A stretch of 64,000 bases of DNA from Rubrivivax sp. (GCA_022843905.1 JALHMT010000015.1:1-64000), one strand, 5' to 3'. Shown: positions 44,494 through 53,557, counted from the first letter of the stretch. Notes: generated by a model from the sequence alone, not told the origin. Numbers and translations: made by a program.

Positions 44494-45608
44494 CAGCCCT
44501 GTCGCTCCAGGCGCCAGACCTGGTAGCGGATGCCCAGCACGCTGCCGGCCATGATGGCCGCCAGCGCGATGAAGCTGCCCAGCGCCAGCGTCGACATCCC
44601 CGTGATGCCCTGCCCGATGGTGCAGCCCATGGCGGTGACGCCGCCCACGCCCATCAGCACGGCGCCGACGATGTGGTTGGCCGTGTCTTCGGTGCCGGCG
44701 AAGCCTTCCCAGCGGAAGCTGCGCGTGGCCAGCGCCACGGCCGCCGACCCCACGATCACGCCCAGCGTGCTGACGATGCCGATGGTCAGCACCTTGCTGG
44801 TGTCGCTGAACAGGATCAGCCAGTCGACGGTGTAGGCGATGGGTGCCACGAAGGTCAGCGACTCCATGCTGCGCGTGTTGGTGGCCAGGAAGACCGCTTC
44901 CAGCGTCTGCGGATGTTCGGCCAGGTAGCCCAGGCGCCCCGACACCCACCAGACCCCGGCGACGATGGCGCCCAGACCGAAGCCGGCCAGCAGCACGTCG
45001 GCGGAGCGGCCTTCGGCTCGCGACAGGCACCACGCCATGATGACGCCTCCCAGGCCGATGCCCAGGGCCAGGGCCAGCGTCTGGCGATCGATGCCGCTGG
45101 CCTGCGCCAACAGCGATGGCAGGTCCTGCCCGGCCGCCAGCGTGATCGCCACCGTGTCCACCGTGGCCACGCGCGCCACCGCGGTGATGCCGCGCAGCGT
45201 GGCGTAGGACGCGATGGCCAGCACGCAGAACACCAGCAGCGACTTCAGGCTTCCGCCGCCGATACGCACCAGCGTCTTGCTGCCGCAGCCCGACGCCAGC
45301 ACCATGCCGAAGCCGAACATGAGCCCGCCGACGATGTTGGACAGCCAGATCAGCCGCGGGCCGCCGTAGACGCTGTTCTTCGCCTCGATCCAGCCCAGGC
45401 CCACCATGAGGTTGAAGCCGATCATGGCCACGGCGATGGCCAGCAGCCACATGCGCATGCGCGTCCAGTCGCCCATGTTCACGATGTCGCTGACGGCACC
45501 CATGGTGCAGAAGTGGGTACGCTGGGCGACGGCACCGAAGAGCACGGCCAGGGCGAAGGCCGCCCACAGCACTTGGGCGATCAGCCCCGGGAGTTCCGAT
45601 TCCTGCAT
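44493..45608 (-). CDS. YeeE/YedE family sulfur (thiosulfate) transporter
   Basis: A 371-residue polytopic inner-membrane protein with two YeeE/YedE halves. The conserved cysteines used for thiosulfate relay in TsuA-like carriers are visible: Cys34 (THFCTMGA), Cys108 (LASGCGSKTL) and a late MGCTIGQGITGMST. About ten hydrophobic helices are seen. It overlaps tcdA by four bases (ATGA), so sulfur-compound uptake and tRNA modification are translationally coupled. Substrate assignment follows the cysteine pattern and is an inference. Confidence 0.88.
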   Translation of the reverse strand: MQESELPGLIAQVLWAAFALAVLFGAVAQRTHFCTMGAVSDIVNMGDWTRMRMWLLAIAVAMIGFNLMVGLGWIEAKNSVYGGPRLIWLSNIVGGLMFGFGMVLASGCGSKTLVRIGGGSLKSLLVFCVLAIASYATLRGITAVARVATVDTVAITLAAGQDLPSLLAQASGIDRQTLALALGIGLGGVIMAWCLSRAEGRSADVLLAGFGLGAIVAGVWWVSGRLGYLAEHPQTLEAVFLATNTRSMESLTFVAPIAYTVDWLILFSDTSKVLTIGIVSTLGVIVGSAAVALATRSFRWEGFAGTEDTANHIVGAVLMGVGGVTAMGCTIGQGITGMSTLALGSFIALAAIMAGSVLGIRYQVWRLERQG

Positions 45609-45671
45609 GGTGGCCGCGATTCTAGGAGGCGGCCCGCCGGCCCGCCCGGGCCGGGTCGAGGCCGGTTCAGC

Positions 45672-46478
45672 TCAGCGGGGAAGACTGGCCAGGCGGTCCT
45701 TGCCGGCCTGCGCAGCTTCACTGGCCGGGTAGGTCTTCAGGAGATCGTCGATGGTCTTGCGCGCGCCCTTGGGGTCCTTCATCTCGGCCTGGCTGTTGGC
45801 CAGCGCCAGCATGGCCTCGGGTGCCCGCGCATGCGCCGGCGAGGCCACGACGAAACCGCGGAAGGCGTCGATGGCGCCCTTGTAGTCGCGCTTGCCGTAG
45901 AGCGCGTTGCCCAGCCAGAAGCGCACCGAGTCGGCGTAGCCGCTGGCCGGGTAGCGGCGCAGGAAGGCCGACAGCGAGGCGCTCGCACGATCGAAGTCGC
46001 CGCCGCGCAGCACGGCCATGGCCTCGTCGTGCAGGCGCTTCTCTTCGGGGTCGGCCAGGAACTCGCGACCGTCGACGCTGACCTTCACCGGTTCGAGCCT
46101 GCGCAGGCGGTCGTCCAGCGTCTGGCCGACATCCCTGCTGCGCCGCTGCAGCTCGGCCACCTCGCGCGCCAGCTGCTCGTTGCTGCCGCGCAGCGTGGCC
46201 TGCTCGCCGCGCATGGCCTCGATCTGGTTGTTCAGCTCGAGCAGGCTGCGCCGCAGGGCGGCACTCTGCTCCAGCAGCGCGGTGATCTGCTGCATCAGCG
46301 CCGCATTGGCCGCCGCCGCCTCGGCCGAGCGCGCCTTGGCGGCGTCGTCATTGGCCCTGACCACGCCGCGCAGGTCCACGATGGCCTTGCGGGCTTCGTT
46401 GTCGTCGAAGATCGCGGCCGCCGGGCCGGCAGCCATCACGGCCAGGGCAGCAGCAACGAGACTTGCGCGAAAGGACAT
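45672..46478 (-). CDS. cpoB: Cell division coordinator CpoB (YbgF)
   Basis: A 268-residue periplasmic protein of the Tol-Pal system. It has a signal peptide (ALAVMAAGPAAA), an N-terminal coiled coil for trimerisation (about residues 35-130, e.g. LLELNNQIEAMRGEQATL), and a C-terminal TPR block (YADSVRFWLGNALYGKRDYK, APEAMLALANSQAEMKDPKG). It coordinates peptidoglycan synthesis with outer-membrane constriction. ATG 46478 is preferred, being nine bases after GGAGGA; GTG 46487 is too close to that site. It is downstream of pal, with a hairpin repeat between them. Confidence 0.92.
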   Translation of the reverse strand: MSFRASLVAAALAVMAAGPAAAIFDDNEARKAIVDLRGVVRANDDAAKARSAEAAAANAALMQQITALLEQSAALRRSLLELNNQIEAMRGEQATLRGSNEQLAREVAELQRRSRDVGQTLDDRLRRLEPVKVSVDGREFLADPEEKRLHDEAMAVLRGGDFDRASASLSAFLRRYPASGYADSVRFWLGNALYGKRDYKGAIDAFRGFVVASPAHARAPEAMLALANSQAEMKDPKGARKTIDDLLKTYPASEAAQAGKDRLASLPR

Positions 46479-46579
46479 CAAACTCACTCCTCCAAAGACA
46501 AGACGGAACCGCCCGCCACCGGTGCTCGCACCGTGAAGGGCCCAACAGGGCCCAAGCCCCTCAATTGAACGCCGCGGAG

Positions 46580-46639
46580 CCGGCTTTGCCGGGCCGCCGC
46601 CGTTGCCCCCTTGAGGCGGGCTGCGAAGCGCGCAGGGGG
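46580..46639. repeat. Burkholderiales-type intergenic hairpin repeat
   Basis: Two hairpins sit between pal and cpoB. The first is CCGGC-ttt-like-GCCGG (46580-46592). The second is larger, with CCCCC (46606-46610) facing GGGGG (46635-46639) and the inner pair CTGCG/CGCAG. The sequence style, CCCCTTGAGG…GCGAAGCGC…AGGGGG, recalls a dispersed palindromic element often seen in this order. I see no second copy in the window. Confidence 0.55.
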
Positions 46640-46646
46640 TGGTCCA

Positions 46647-47216
46647 TCACTTGTCCTTGATCTCGGCACGGCGGTTCTTGGCCCACGCGGCCTCGTCGGC
46701 GCCCTGCAGCGCCGGACGCTCCTCACCGAAGCTCACGGCCTCGTACTGCGTGTCCTGCGCACCCAGCAGGGCCAGTGCGCGACCGACGGCCTCGGCGCGC
46801 TTCTGGCCCAGCGCCAGGTTGTACTCGCGGCCGCCGCGCTCGTCGGTGTGTCCTTCGATCATGATGCGCTTGCCCCGGTTCACCACCAGCGACCTGGCAT
46901 GGGCGTCCACCACGGGCTTGAACTCGTCCTTCAGCACGAAGCTGTCGAAGTCGAAGTAGACGATGCGTCCGGCCGCATTGGCAGCGGCAGCCGCTGCGGC
47001 GGCCGCATCGACGGTGGCCACGCGGGATTCGGCCTGCGGCGCCGCGGCAGGCGCGGCAGTCGAGCCCGTCGATGGCGTGGCCGCCGCAGCGGAAGTGGCG
47101 GGCGTGGGCGTGCGCGACTCGACCGGCGCTTCGGTGAGCGAGGTCTTGGACGCGCAGCCGGCCAGCACGAGGGCGGCGAACAGGGCGGTGGCCGAGGTGG
47201 GGAAACGAAGGTTCAT
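46647..47216 (-). CDS. pal: Peptidoglycan-associated lipoprotein Pal
   Basis: A 189-residue outer-membrane lipoprotein (lipobox LVLAGC, Cys21). A Pro/Ala/Thr linker of about 60 residues leads to the OmpA-like peptidoglycan-binding domain: VYFDFDSFVLKDEFKPVVDA, then IEGHTDERGGREYNLALGQK and RAEAVGRAL. The family Asp/Arg pair for diaminopimelate binding is within this segment. It anchors the outer membrane to the cell wall and partners TolB. Start ATG 47216 leaves a proper lipoprotein signal. It is transcribed with tolB upstream. Confidence 0.95.
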   Translation of the reverse strand: MNLRFPTSATALFAALVLAGCASKTSLTEAPVESRTPTPATSAAAATPSTGSTAAPAAAPQAESRVATVDAAAAAAAAANAAGRIVYFDFDSFVLKDEFKPVVDAHARSLVVNRGKRIMIEGHTDERGGREYNLALGQKRAEAVGRALALLGAQDTQYEAVSFGEERPALQGADEAAWAKNRRAEIKDK

Positions 47217-47339
47217 GTCGCGAACTCCTGTTGCTGGTAACGAAGTGAAGAACGAACAGAGGGGCAAAAACGATGCCGGATGTTTCAGAAGGGCCCCGGC
47301 GGCCGGGCTGCCGAACCGGCAGCGCCGGAAGATGCAGGG

Positions 47340-48641
47340 CTAGCTGCTGCGTTCCCGGTTGAACGGGCCCCAGGCCGGTTCGCGCATGTCGGCGCCGCTG
47401 GTCAGCAGCCGGGTCTTGATCTTGCCGTCCAGGGTGCTGGTCATCAGCACGTCTCGGCCGCCCTGGCGTGTGGCGTACAGCAGCAGCCGGCCGTTGGGGG
47501 CGAAGCTGGGGCTTTCGTCGTCGCTGGTGTCGGTGAGGATCTGCGGCGTGCCGCCCGGCAGTTCCTGCACCGCCACCCGGTAGGCGCCGCCCTGCCGCGT
47601 GACGAAGGCCAGCGCACGGCCGTCGGGGCTGAGCGCCGGGCTGATGTTGTAGCTGCCGCCGAAGCTGACGCGCTCGACACCGCCACCCGCCGCCGGCACA
47701 CGGTAGATCTGCGGGCCGCCGCCGCGGTCGCTGACGAAGTAGATCTGCTTGCCATCGGGCGAGAACGCCGGCTCGGTGTCGATGCCCGGGCTGCTGGTCA
47801 GCCGGCGCGGCGTGCCGCCGCCGCGCGGCATCACGAAGAGCTGGGTCAGGCCTTCGCGGGCCAGCGCCACGGCCAGCGTGCTGCCATCGGGCGACCAGGC
47901 CGGCGCGCTGTTGGAACCGCGGAAGTCGGCGATCACGCGGCGCTGTCCGCTGGCCACGTCCTGCACCCACACCACGGCCTTCTGGGTCTCGAAGGACACG
48001 TAGGCCAGCGAGCGGCCGTCGGGTGACCAGGCCGGCGAGATGATGGGCTCGTTGCTGTTCAGCGCGATCTGGCCGCCTTCGCCGTCGGCGTCGGTGACGT
48101 TCAGCGTGTAGCGCCGGCCGCTCTTGACGACGTAGGCGATGCGCGTGGAATACACGCCCTTCTCGCCGGTCAGCGCTTCGTGCACGTCGTCGGCGATGCG
48201 GTGCGCCACCAGGCGCAGATCGGCCTCGAGCACCACGCGGCTGCGGCCGAGCAGTTCCTCGCCCTTGACCACGTCCCACAGCTTGAAGCGAACGTCGTAG
48301 CGGCCGTCGGCCAGCCGCGTGATGGAGCCGGCAACCACCGCGTCGGCGCCGCGGCCACGCCACTCGGCGCTGACGATGCTGCTGCGCTCGTCCAGCGGCT
48401 GCGGTGCGTCGACCGGCGTGAACAGGCCGCTGCGCTGCAGGTCGGCACGCACCACCGACGACACCGACACCGGCACGCGGTCCTCGCCGCGCAGCGTCGC
48501 GATGACCACGGGGATCTGGCGTGCACCCACCCCGGAGATCTCGACGCGGAACTGCGCTGACGCCGGCAGGCAGGCGCCACCAGCCAGCAGGGTGATGAAT
48601 CGACGACGGGGCCCGTTCGCGTGGTACTTGTCGGTGAACAT
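47340..48641 (-). CDS. tolB: Tol-Pal system protein TolB
   Basis: A 433-residue periplasmic protein. The signal peptide includes an arginine stretch (PRRRFITLLAGG) and ends near PASA-QFRV. The N-terminal alpha/beta domain (IPVVIATLRGED, RSGLFTPVDAP) is followed by a six-bladed propeller with repeated (S)PAWSPDG(R/S)LAYVS-type units, e.g. EPAFSPDGKQIYFVSDRGGG. It moves between Pal and TolA during envelope constriction. TolQ, TolR and TolA are not upstream; the adjacent gene is a divergent ABC exporter. pal begins 123 bases downstream. Confidence 0.95.
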   Translation of the reverse strand: MFTDKYHANGPRRRFITLLAGGACLPASAQFRVEISGVGARQIPVVIATLRGEDRVPVSVSSVVRADLQRSGLFTPVDAPQPLDERSSIVSAEWRGRGADAVVAGSITRLADGRYDVRFKLWDVVKGEELLGRSRVVLEADLRLVAHRIADDVHEALTGEKGVYSTRIAYVVKSGRRYTLNVTDADGEGGQIALNSNEPIISPAWSPDGRSLAYVSFETQKAVVWVQDVASGQRRVIADFRGSNSAPAWSPDGSTLAVALAREGLTQLFVMPRGGGTPRRLTSSPGIDTEPAFSPDGKQIYFVSDRGGGPQIYRVPAAGGGVERVSFGGSYNISPALSPDGRALAFVTRQGGAYRVAVQELPGGTPQILTDTSDDESPSFAPNGRLLLYATRQGGRDVLMTSTLDGKIKTRLLTSGADMREPAWGPFNRERSS

Positions 48642-48754
48642 GGCGGTGATGGAGCGTCGCGGACCAAAAAGGTTCACAGGCGGGTGATTCCCAGGAGACG
48701 CGACATGGACGGGATTGTAGGCAGCGCCCAGGGCCGGCTTGTCACACAACGATA

Positions 48755-50533
48755 ATGAGCCCGATCGCGCGGCAGCCTTCCATGCCCCAAGGTCTCTCCC
48801 AGCCCTCCATGCCGACCCTGCTGCAACGATTCGCCCGCCTCTGGCCCTACCTGCGTCCCGGGCGCATGGGTCTGGTGGCGGCGGGCCTCGCAGCGCTGGT
48901 GGGAGCGGCCACCGAACCGATGATCCCGGCGCTGATGCAGCCGCTGCTCGACCAGGGCTTCAACGCCGGCAAGCTGCCGCTGTGGCTGGTGCCGCTGGTC
49001 ATCATCGGCCTGTTCACCGTGCGCGGCGCGGCCGGCTTCGTGGCCCAGTACGCGCTGGCCTGGACGGCCAACCGCGCCGTGCTGAACCTGCGCCGCGCCA
49101 TGTTCGACCGCGTGCTGACGGCGCAGCCGGCCCTGTTCGGCGCGCAATCGAGCAGCAGCCTGACCAACACGCTGGTCTACGAGGTGCAGACCGGCACCAC
49201 GCTGCTGGTCAGCACCGTGCTCACCCTGGTGCGGGACTCGCTGACGCTGGTGGCGCTGCTGGCCTACCTGATGTGGCTGAACTGGCAGCTCACGCTGTTC
49301 GTGGCCCTGCTGTTCCCGCCGGTGGCCTGGATGATGCGGCTGCTGGGCCGCCGCCTGCACAAGCTCACCGTGCAGGGCCAGGCCGCCACGGACGAGCTGG
49401 CCTACATCGTGGAAGAGAACGTGCTGGCCTGGCGCAGCGTGCGCCTGCACGACGCGGCCGGGCAGCAGTCGCGGCGCTTCTTCAAGCAGGGCGACGCGCT
49501 GCGCCGCCTGATGATCAAGTCGGTGGCCGCCGGAGCCATCATGACGCCCTTCACGCAGGTCATCGCGGCCTGCGCGCTGTCGGCGGTGATCGTGGTGGCG
49601 CTGTGGCAGAGCGGCGGCCAGGGCGGCACGGTGGGCGGCTTCGTGGCCTTCATCACCGCCATGCTGATGCTGGTGGCGCCCATCAAGCACCTGTCGGACG
49701 TGATGGCGCCCATCACGCGTGGCCTGGCGGCGGTGGAGCGCGGGCTGGACCTCATCGAGAACAGCCCGGTGGAGGTGGGCGGCACGCACGATGGCGGCCG
49801 CGCGCGCGGCGAGATCGAACTGCGCGGCGTGAGCCTGCAGTACCGCGAAGACGCCGCACCGGCCCTGCACGAGGTCAGCCTGCGCGTGAAGGCCGGCGAG
49901 ACGGTGGCGCTGGTGGGCCCGTCGGGGGCCGGCAAGTCCACGCTGGTGAACCTGCTGCCGCGCTTCATCGAACCCAGCGCCGGCATGCTGCTGCTGGACG
50001 GCGTGCCGCTGCGCGACTGGCACGTTGCGGCGCTGCGCCGGCAGTTCGCGCTGGTCAGCCAGGACGTGATTCTGTTCAACGACAGCGTGGCGGCCAACGT
50101 CGCGCTGGGCGAGGACATCCCGCGCGAACGCGTGCGCGACGCGCTGAAGGCCGCGCACCTGCTGGACTTCGCTGACGCCCTGCCGCAGGGCCTGGACACG
50201 CCCATCGGCCACAACGGCAGCCAGCTCTCGGGCGGACAGCGCCAGCGACTGGCCATCGCGCGCGCCCTGTGCAAGGACGCACCGGTGCTGATCCTCGACG
50301 AAGCCACCTCGGCGCTGGACAGCGAAAGCGAGCGCGCCGTGCAGGACGCACTCGACACCTTGATGAAGGGCCGCACCACGCTGGTCATCGCGCACCGGCT
50401 GTCGACCATCGAGCACGCCGACCGCGTCGTGGCGATGGACGGCGGCCGGCTGATCGAACAAGGCAGCCATGCCGAACTGCTGGCCGCCGGCGGCCTGTAT
50501 GCCCGTCTGCATTCGATGCAGTTCAGAACCTGA
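48755..50533 (+). CDS. MsbA-type lipid/multidrug ABC exporter (fused TMD-NBD)
   Basis: A half-transporter of about 592 residues: six membrane helices, then an ATPase domain with Walker A (GPSGAGKST), the signature LSGGQRQRLAIARAL, Walker B (VLILDEATSALD) and the His switch (VIAHRLSTIEHAD). It is close to lipid A flippase MsbA in domain order and length, but no lipid A gene (lpxK, kdsB) adjoins, so export of another lipid or drug is possible. In-frame ATGs at 48782 and 48809 are alternative starts. It is divergent from tolB. An AhpD-like gene follows 13 bases after the stop. Confidence 0.85.
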   Translation: MSPIARQPSMPQGLSQPSMPTLLQRFARLWPYLRPGRMGLVAAGLAALVGAATEPMIPALMQPLLDQGFNAGKLPLWLVPLVIIGLFTVRGAAGFVAQYALAWTANRAVLNLRRAMFDRVLTAQPALFGAQSSSSLTNTLVYEVQTGTTLLVSTVLTLVRDSLTLVALLAYLMWLNWQLTLFVALLFPPVAWMMRLLGRRLHKLTVQGQAATDELAYIVEENVLAWRSVRLHDAAGQQSRRFFKQGDALRRLMIKSVAAGAIMTPFTQVIAACALSAVIVVALWQSGGQGGTVGGFVAFITAMLMLVAPIKHLSDVMAPITRGLAAVERGLDLIENSPVEVGGTHDGGRARGEIELRGVSLQYREDAAPALHEVSLRVKAGETVALVGPSGAGKSTLVNLLPRFIEPSAGMLLLDGVPLRDWHVAALRRQFALVSQDVILFNDSVAANVALGEDIPRERVRDALKAAHLLDFADALPQGLDTPIGHNGSQLSGGQRQRLAIARALCKDAPVLILDEATSALDSESERAVQDALDTLMKGRTTLVIAHRLSTIEHADRVVAMDGGRLIEQGSHAELLAAGGLYARLHSMQFRT

Positions 50534-50546
50534 AGGAGACCCCACC

Positions 50547-51128
50547 ATGTCAGCACCGATCTCGCGTTATCCCGTGCCCGAACTGAAGGACCTGCCCGAG
50601 GACATGCGCGCGCGCATCCTCGAGGTGCAGGAGAAGGCCGGGTTCGTGCCCAATGTCTTCCTGGCCCTGGCGCACCGCCCGGCAGAGTGGCGCGCCTTCA
50701 TGGCCTACCACGACGCCCTGCTGCTGAAGGACAGCGGCCTCAGCAAGGGCGACCGCGAGATGATCATCGTGGCCACCTCGGCGGTGAACCAGTGCCTGTA
50801 CTGCGTGGTGGCGCACGGCGCCATCCTGCGCATCTACGAGAAGAAGCCGCTGGTGGCCGACCAGGTGGCGGTGAACCACCGCAAGGCCGACATCACGCCG
50901 CGCCAGCGCGCCATGCTCGACTTCGCGCTGAAGGTCTGCAGCGCGTCGCACACGGTGGACGAGACCGACTTCGCCACGCTGCACGGCCACGGCTTCAGCG
51001 ACGAGGACATCTGGGACATCGGCGCCATCACCGCGTTCTTCGGCCTGTCCAACCGCATGGCCAACATGACGGGCATGCGACCCAACGACGAGTTCTACCT
51101 GATGGGACGGGTGCCGAAGGCGCGCTGA
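50547..51128 (+). CDS. Peroxidase-related AhpD-like (carboxymuconolactone decarboxylase family) protein
   Basis: A 193-residue alpha-helical protein of the uncharacterised peroxidase-related group. The redox motif is Cys83-x-x-Cys86 with His90 (NQCLYCVVAH), matching the AhpD CxxC-x3-H signature. It starts PELKDLPEDMRARI as in this subgroup. It likely detoxifies peroxides by a thiol relay. RBS AAGGAG precedes ATG 50547. It is co-oriented with the ABC exporter, possibly in one unit, with no obvious functional link. Confidence 0.87.
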   Translation: MSAPISRYPVPELKDLPEDMRARILEVQEKAGFVPNVFLALAHRPAEWRAFMAYHDALLLKDSGLSKGDREMIIVATSAVNQCLYCVVAHGAILRIYEKKPLVADQVAVNHRKADITPRQRAMLDFALKVCSASHTVDETDFATLHGHGFSDEDIWDIGAITAFFGLSNRMANMTGMRPNDEFYLMGRVPKAR

Positions 51129-51152
51129 CAGCCCGTCGCCGGCAGCCGCGCG

Positions 51153-52106
51153 GTGGCGCTGGTCGTGCTCAACCAACGCGCCGGCGGCGGCCGCGCCGCG
51201 CGCCTGGCCGACCCGATGCGCGAGATGCTGCGCCTGCATCACGCCGGCACCGACTTCGAGGTCAGCGATTCGCTGGCCGCGGCGCAGCGCGCCATCCGGC
51301 GCGCGCCGCGCGGCTCGCGCGTGGTGGTGGTGGGTGGCGACGGCACGCTGCACCAGCTGCTGCCGGCGCTGCTCGACGGCGCCCACGAGACCGGCCTGGT
51401 GCCCGCCGGCAGCGGTGACGACGCCGCGCGCGGCCTGGGGCTGCGCGGCGCGCGCTGGCAACGCGCGCTGACGCTGGCGCTGACCAAGCCGGCGCGCGCC
51501 GTCGACATCGGCTGGGTGCACACCGAACACGAGCAGCGCCCCTTCCTGTCGAACCTGTGCGTCGGCTTCGACGCCGCCGTGGCGCAGCGCGCGCTGGCCG
51601 GCCCGCCCTGGCTGCGCGGCACGCCGCGCTACCTGCTGGCCACGCTGAAGGAGCTGGCGGCGCTGCAGCTGCACCCCTTGCGCGTGGTGGCCGACGGCCA
51701 GCTGATGCACGAGGGCCCGGCCCTCTTCGCCAGCACGCTGAACACGCCCAGCTACGGCGGCGGCATGCCCGCGGTGCCGCAGGCCCTGCTCGACGACGGT
51801 CGCCTGAACCTGCTGCTGGCCGGCCGCTTCTCGCGCGCCGCGGCGCTGGCCATGCTGCCGCGGCTGCTGGCCGGCAGCCACCTGGGCCATGATGAAGTGA
51901 CCAGCCAGCCCTTCGCCAAGCTGCAGATCGAAAGCGACGTGCCGCTGCCGCTGGCGGCCGACGGCGAGGCACTGCGCAGCGCGCGTGCCGTCAACGTGCG
52001 CGTGGGACACCGGGTGCTGCACGTCGTGGCCTCTCAGGACGGCCGCTTCGCGAGTTCTTCGGACACCAGTCGCACCACCAGCTTGTCGAGCGACTCCACC
52101 GAGTAG
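51153..52106 (+). CDS. Diacylglycerol kinase-like protein (DagK/YegS family)
   Basis: A 317-residue soluble lipid-kinase fold. The nucleotide motif GGDGTL (61-66) is in VVVVGGDGTLHQLLPALL, the second conserved patch is GLVPAGSGDDAARGLGL (the family usually has GTxND here), and NLCVGFDAAVAQRAL continues the lipid-binding domain. GTG 51153 is the start. The last 24 codons run past the stop of the convergent VWA gene, a 73-base overlap. They are Ser/Thr-rich, so the C-terminus may be extended by a lost earlier stop. Substrates may be diacylglycerol or sphingoid lipids. Confidence 0.85.
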   Translation: MALVVLNQRAGGGRAARLADPMREMLRLHHAGTDFEVSDSLAAAQRAIRRAPRGSRVVVVGGDGTLHQLLPALLDGAHETGLVPAGSGDDAARGLGLRGARWQRALTLALTKPARAVDIGWVHTEHEQRPFLSNLCVGFDAAVAQRALAGPPWLRGTPRYLLATLKELAALQLHPLRVVADGQLMHEGPALFASTLNTPSYGGGMPAVPQALLDDGRLNLLLAGRFSRAAALAMLPRLLAGSHLGHDEVTSQPFAKLQIESDVPLPLAADGEALRSARAVNVRVGHRVLHVVASQDGRFASSSDTSRTTSLSSDSTE

Positions 52107-53557
52107 TTGTCGACCTCGTGCACCGTCTCGCGCCCGGGGCCGCTGCCGGGCCGGGCCGCATCGGCATAGGTCAGGAAGACGAAGCGGCCGCCGGTGTACT
52201 GCGCCATCTGGCGAAAGACGTACTCGCCGGCCGGGTCGAGCCCGCTGGCGCCGACCGGCAGCAGCTTGATGCCGCGCGCCAGAGCGCCCTGCAGGTCGTG
52301 GTCGTACCAGGGCGATCCGTAGTCCAGGTGCGGCGGGGCATCGGCCACCAGCACCACCAGCCGCGTGGCGCCGTCGCCGCGCCACGACAGCCGGTGCACG
52401 GCGGTGTGCAGCGCCTCGTTCAGCGCCTCGGGCGTGTCGCCGCCGGCAGCGGCGCGCAGGCCCGCCAGCGAACGCTGGAAGGCCTCGAGGTCGTCGGTGA
52501 AGTCGTGTGCGCGGACGAAGAACTCGTCGCCGCGGTCGCGGTAGGCCACCAGCGCGAAGCAGGTCTGCGGCCGGCTGGGCAGGCGCGCGATCTGGTCGGC
52601 CATGGCCTGCATCGAACGGCGCAGCTTGTGGATCTCGTCGGCCATCGAGCCGGTGGCGTCGACCAGGAAGACGAGGTCCAGCCGCGCGCGCTCGACGGGT
52701 GCTTCGGCGTCCAGCCTCACCTGCAGCTGATGGCGCTGGCCACGCTGCAGCAGCGCGCTGCCGCGCAGGTCGCCATCGGCCGAGGCCTTGCGCACGCGCA
52801 CCTCGAGCACGGGGTCGGCGATGCCGGCGGCGCGTGGGTGCAGCCACACCTGGCCACCGGCATCGGTGCGCGCCCACAGCGCTTGCGCACGGGAGCCGGC
52901 GAAGACCTGCACCTGGGCGTCGGGCACCGGGCGGCCGGCGGCGTCGTGCACGGTCAGGCGGTAGCGCTCGCTGATGTCCAGGTCGCGCAGCGGCACGCCC
53001 AGCACCTCGAGCTGGCCGCGCTTCTGGCGGTAGGCCAGGTAGGTGCCGAAGTCGGCGTTGTCGTCGACCATGCCGGCCGTGACCGGCTCGTGTGCAGGAC
53101 GCTGCCGGGGGACCGGCGGGGCAGCCGGCAGCGATGGACGCACCGAATCGACTGGCGCCGCGGCGGTCGCAGGGGCCGGCGCCGCCAACCCGCGGTGTTC
53201 GGCCGCCGCCTCGGCCTTGCCTGTCGCCGCGCCGTCGGTGCGCGCGGCGCGCGACATCACGCGCTCGTCCATCGGCGGCCGTCGCCGCTGCGCCTGCGGC
53301 AGCAGGGGCCCGGGCAGGTCGTGGAAGACCGGCGGCCGGTGACAGTCGCTGGCGCTGGGCGCCGCGGGGGCACCGCTGGCGGGGCCGGCCCAGAGCCGGC
53401 CCGACCAGACCGTGCCGGGGCTGGCCCGCCCGGGCTGCGCGCCCTCCCCGGGGGCCGGTGGCGACGGCCAGTCGTGCGCGCCGGTGCTGCAGGCCGCAGC
53501 CCCCAGGCTCAGCGCCAGGGCGAAGGCGCCGCCGCGGCGCCACGTGATGTTCTTCAT
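52034..53557 (-). CDS. VWA domain lipoprotein
   Basis: A 507-residue cell-surface or periplasmic lipoprotein (lipobox-like GAAACS near residue 23). A Pro/Ala/Arg-rich segment (about residues 30-155) is followed by a carrier-like beta domain (YRLTVHDAAGRPVPDAQVQV) and a von Willebrand factor A domain. In it the MIDAS is DATGSM (near residue 297, the DxTxS form), with later VAYRDRGDE and LVADAPPHLDYG. It probably binds a ligand through a divalent metal. It is divergent from an ECF sigma factor gene, 183 bases apart. The start ATG 53557 gives the lipoprotein signal. Confidence 0.85.
   Translation of the reverse strand: MKNITWRRGGAFALALSLGAAACSTGAHDWPSPPAPGEGAQPGRASPGTVWSGRLWAGPASGAPAAPSASDCHRPPVFHDLPGPLLPQAQRRRPPMDERVMSRAARTDGAATGKAEAAAEHRGLAAPAPATAAAPVDSVRPSLPAAPPVPRQRPAHEPVTAGMVDDNADFGTYLAYRQKRGQLEVLGVPLRDLDISERYRLTVHDAAGRPVPDAQVQVFAGSRAQALWARTDAGGQVWLHPRAAGIADPVLEVRVRKASADGDLRGSALLQRGQRHQLQVRLDAEAPVERARLDLVFLVDATGSMADEIHKLRRSMQAMADQIARLPSRPQTCFALVAYRDRGDEFFVRAHDFTDDLEAFQRSLAGLRAAAGGDTPEALNEALHTAVHRLSWRGDGATRLVVLVADAPPHLDYGSPWYDHDLQGALARGIKLLPVGASGLDPAGEYVFRQMAQYTGGRFVFLTYADAARPGSGPGRETVHEVDNYSVESLDKLVVRLVSEELAKRPS

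Noticed and set aside
48739..48756. TTGTCA and GATAAT as a promoter for the ABC exporter
   Set aside because: Only six bases separate the two boxes, so they cannot act together as a sigma-70 promoter; the GATAAT also overlaps the possible ATG.
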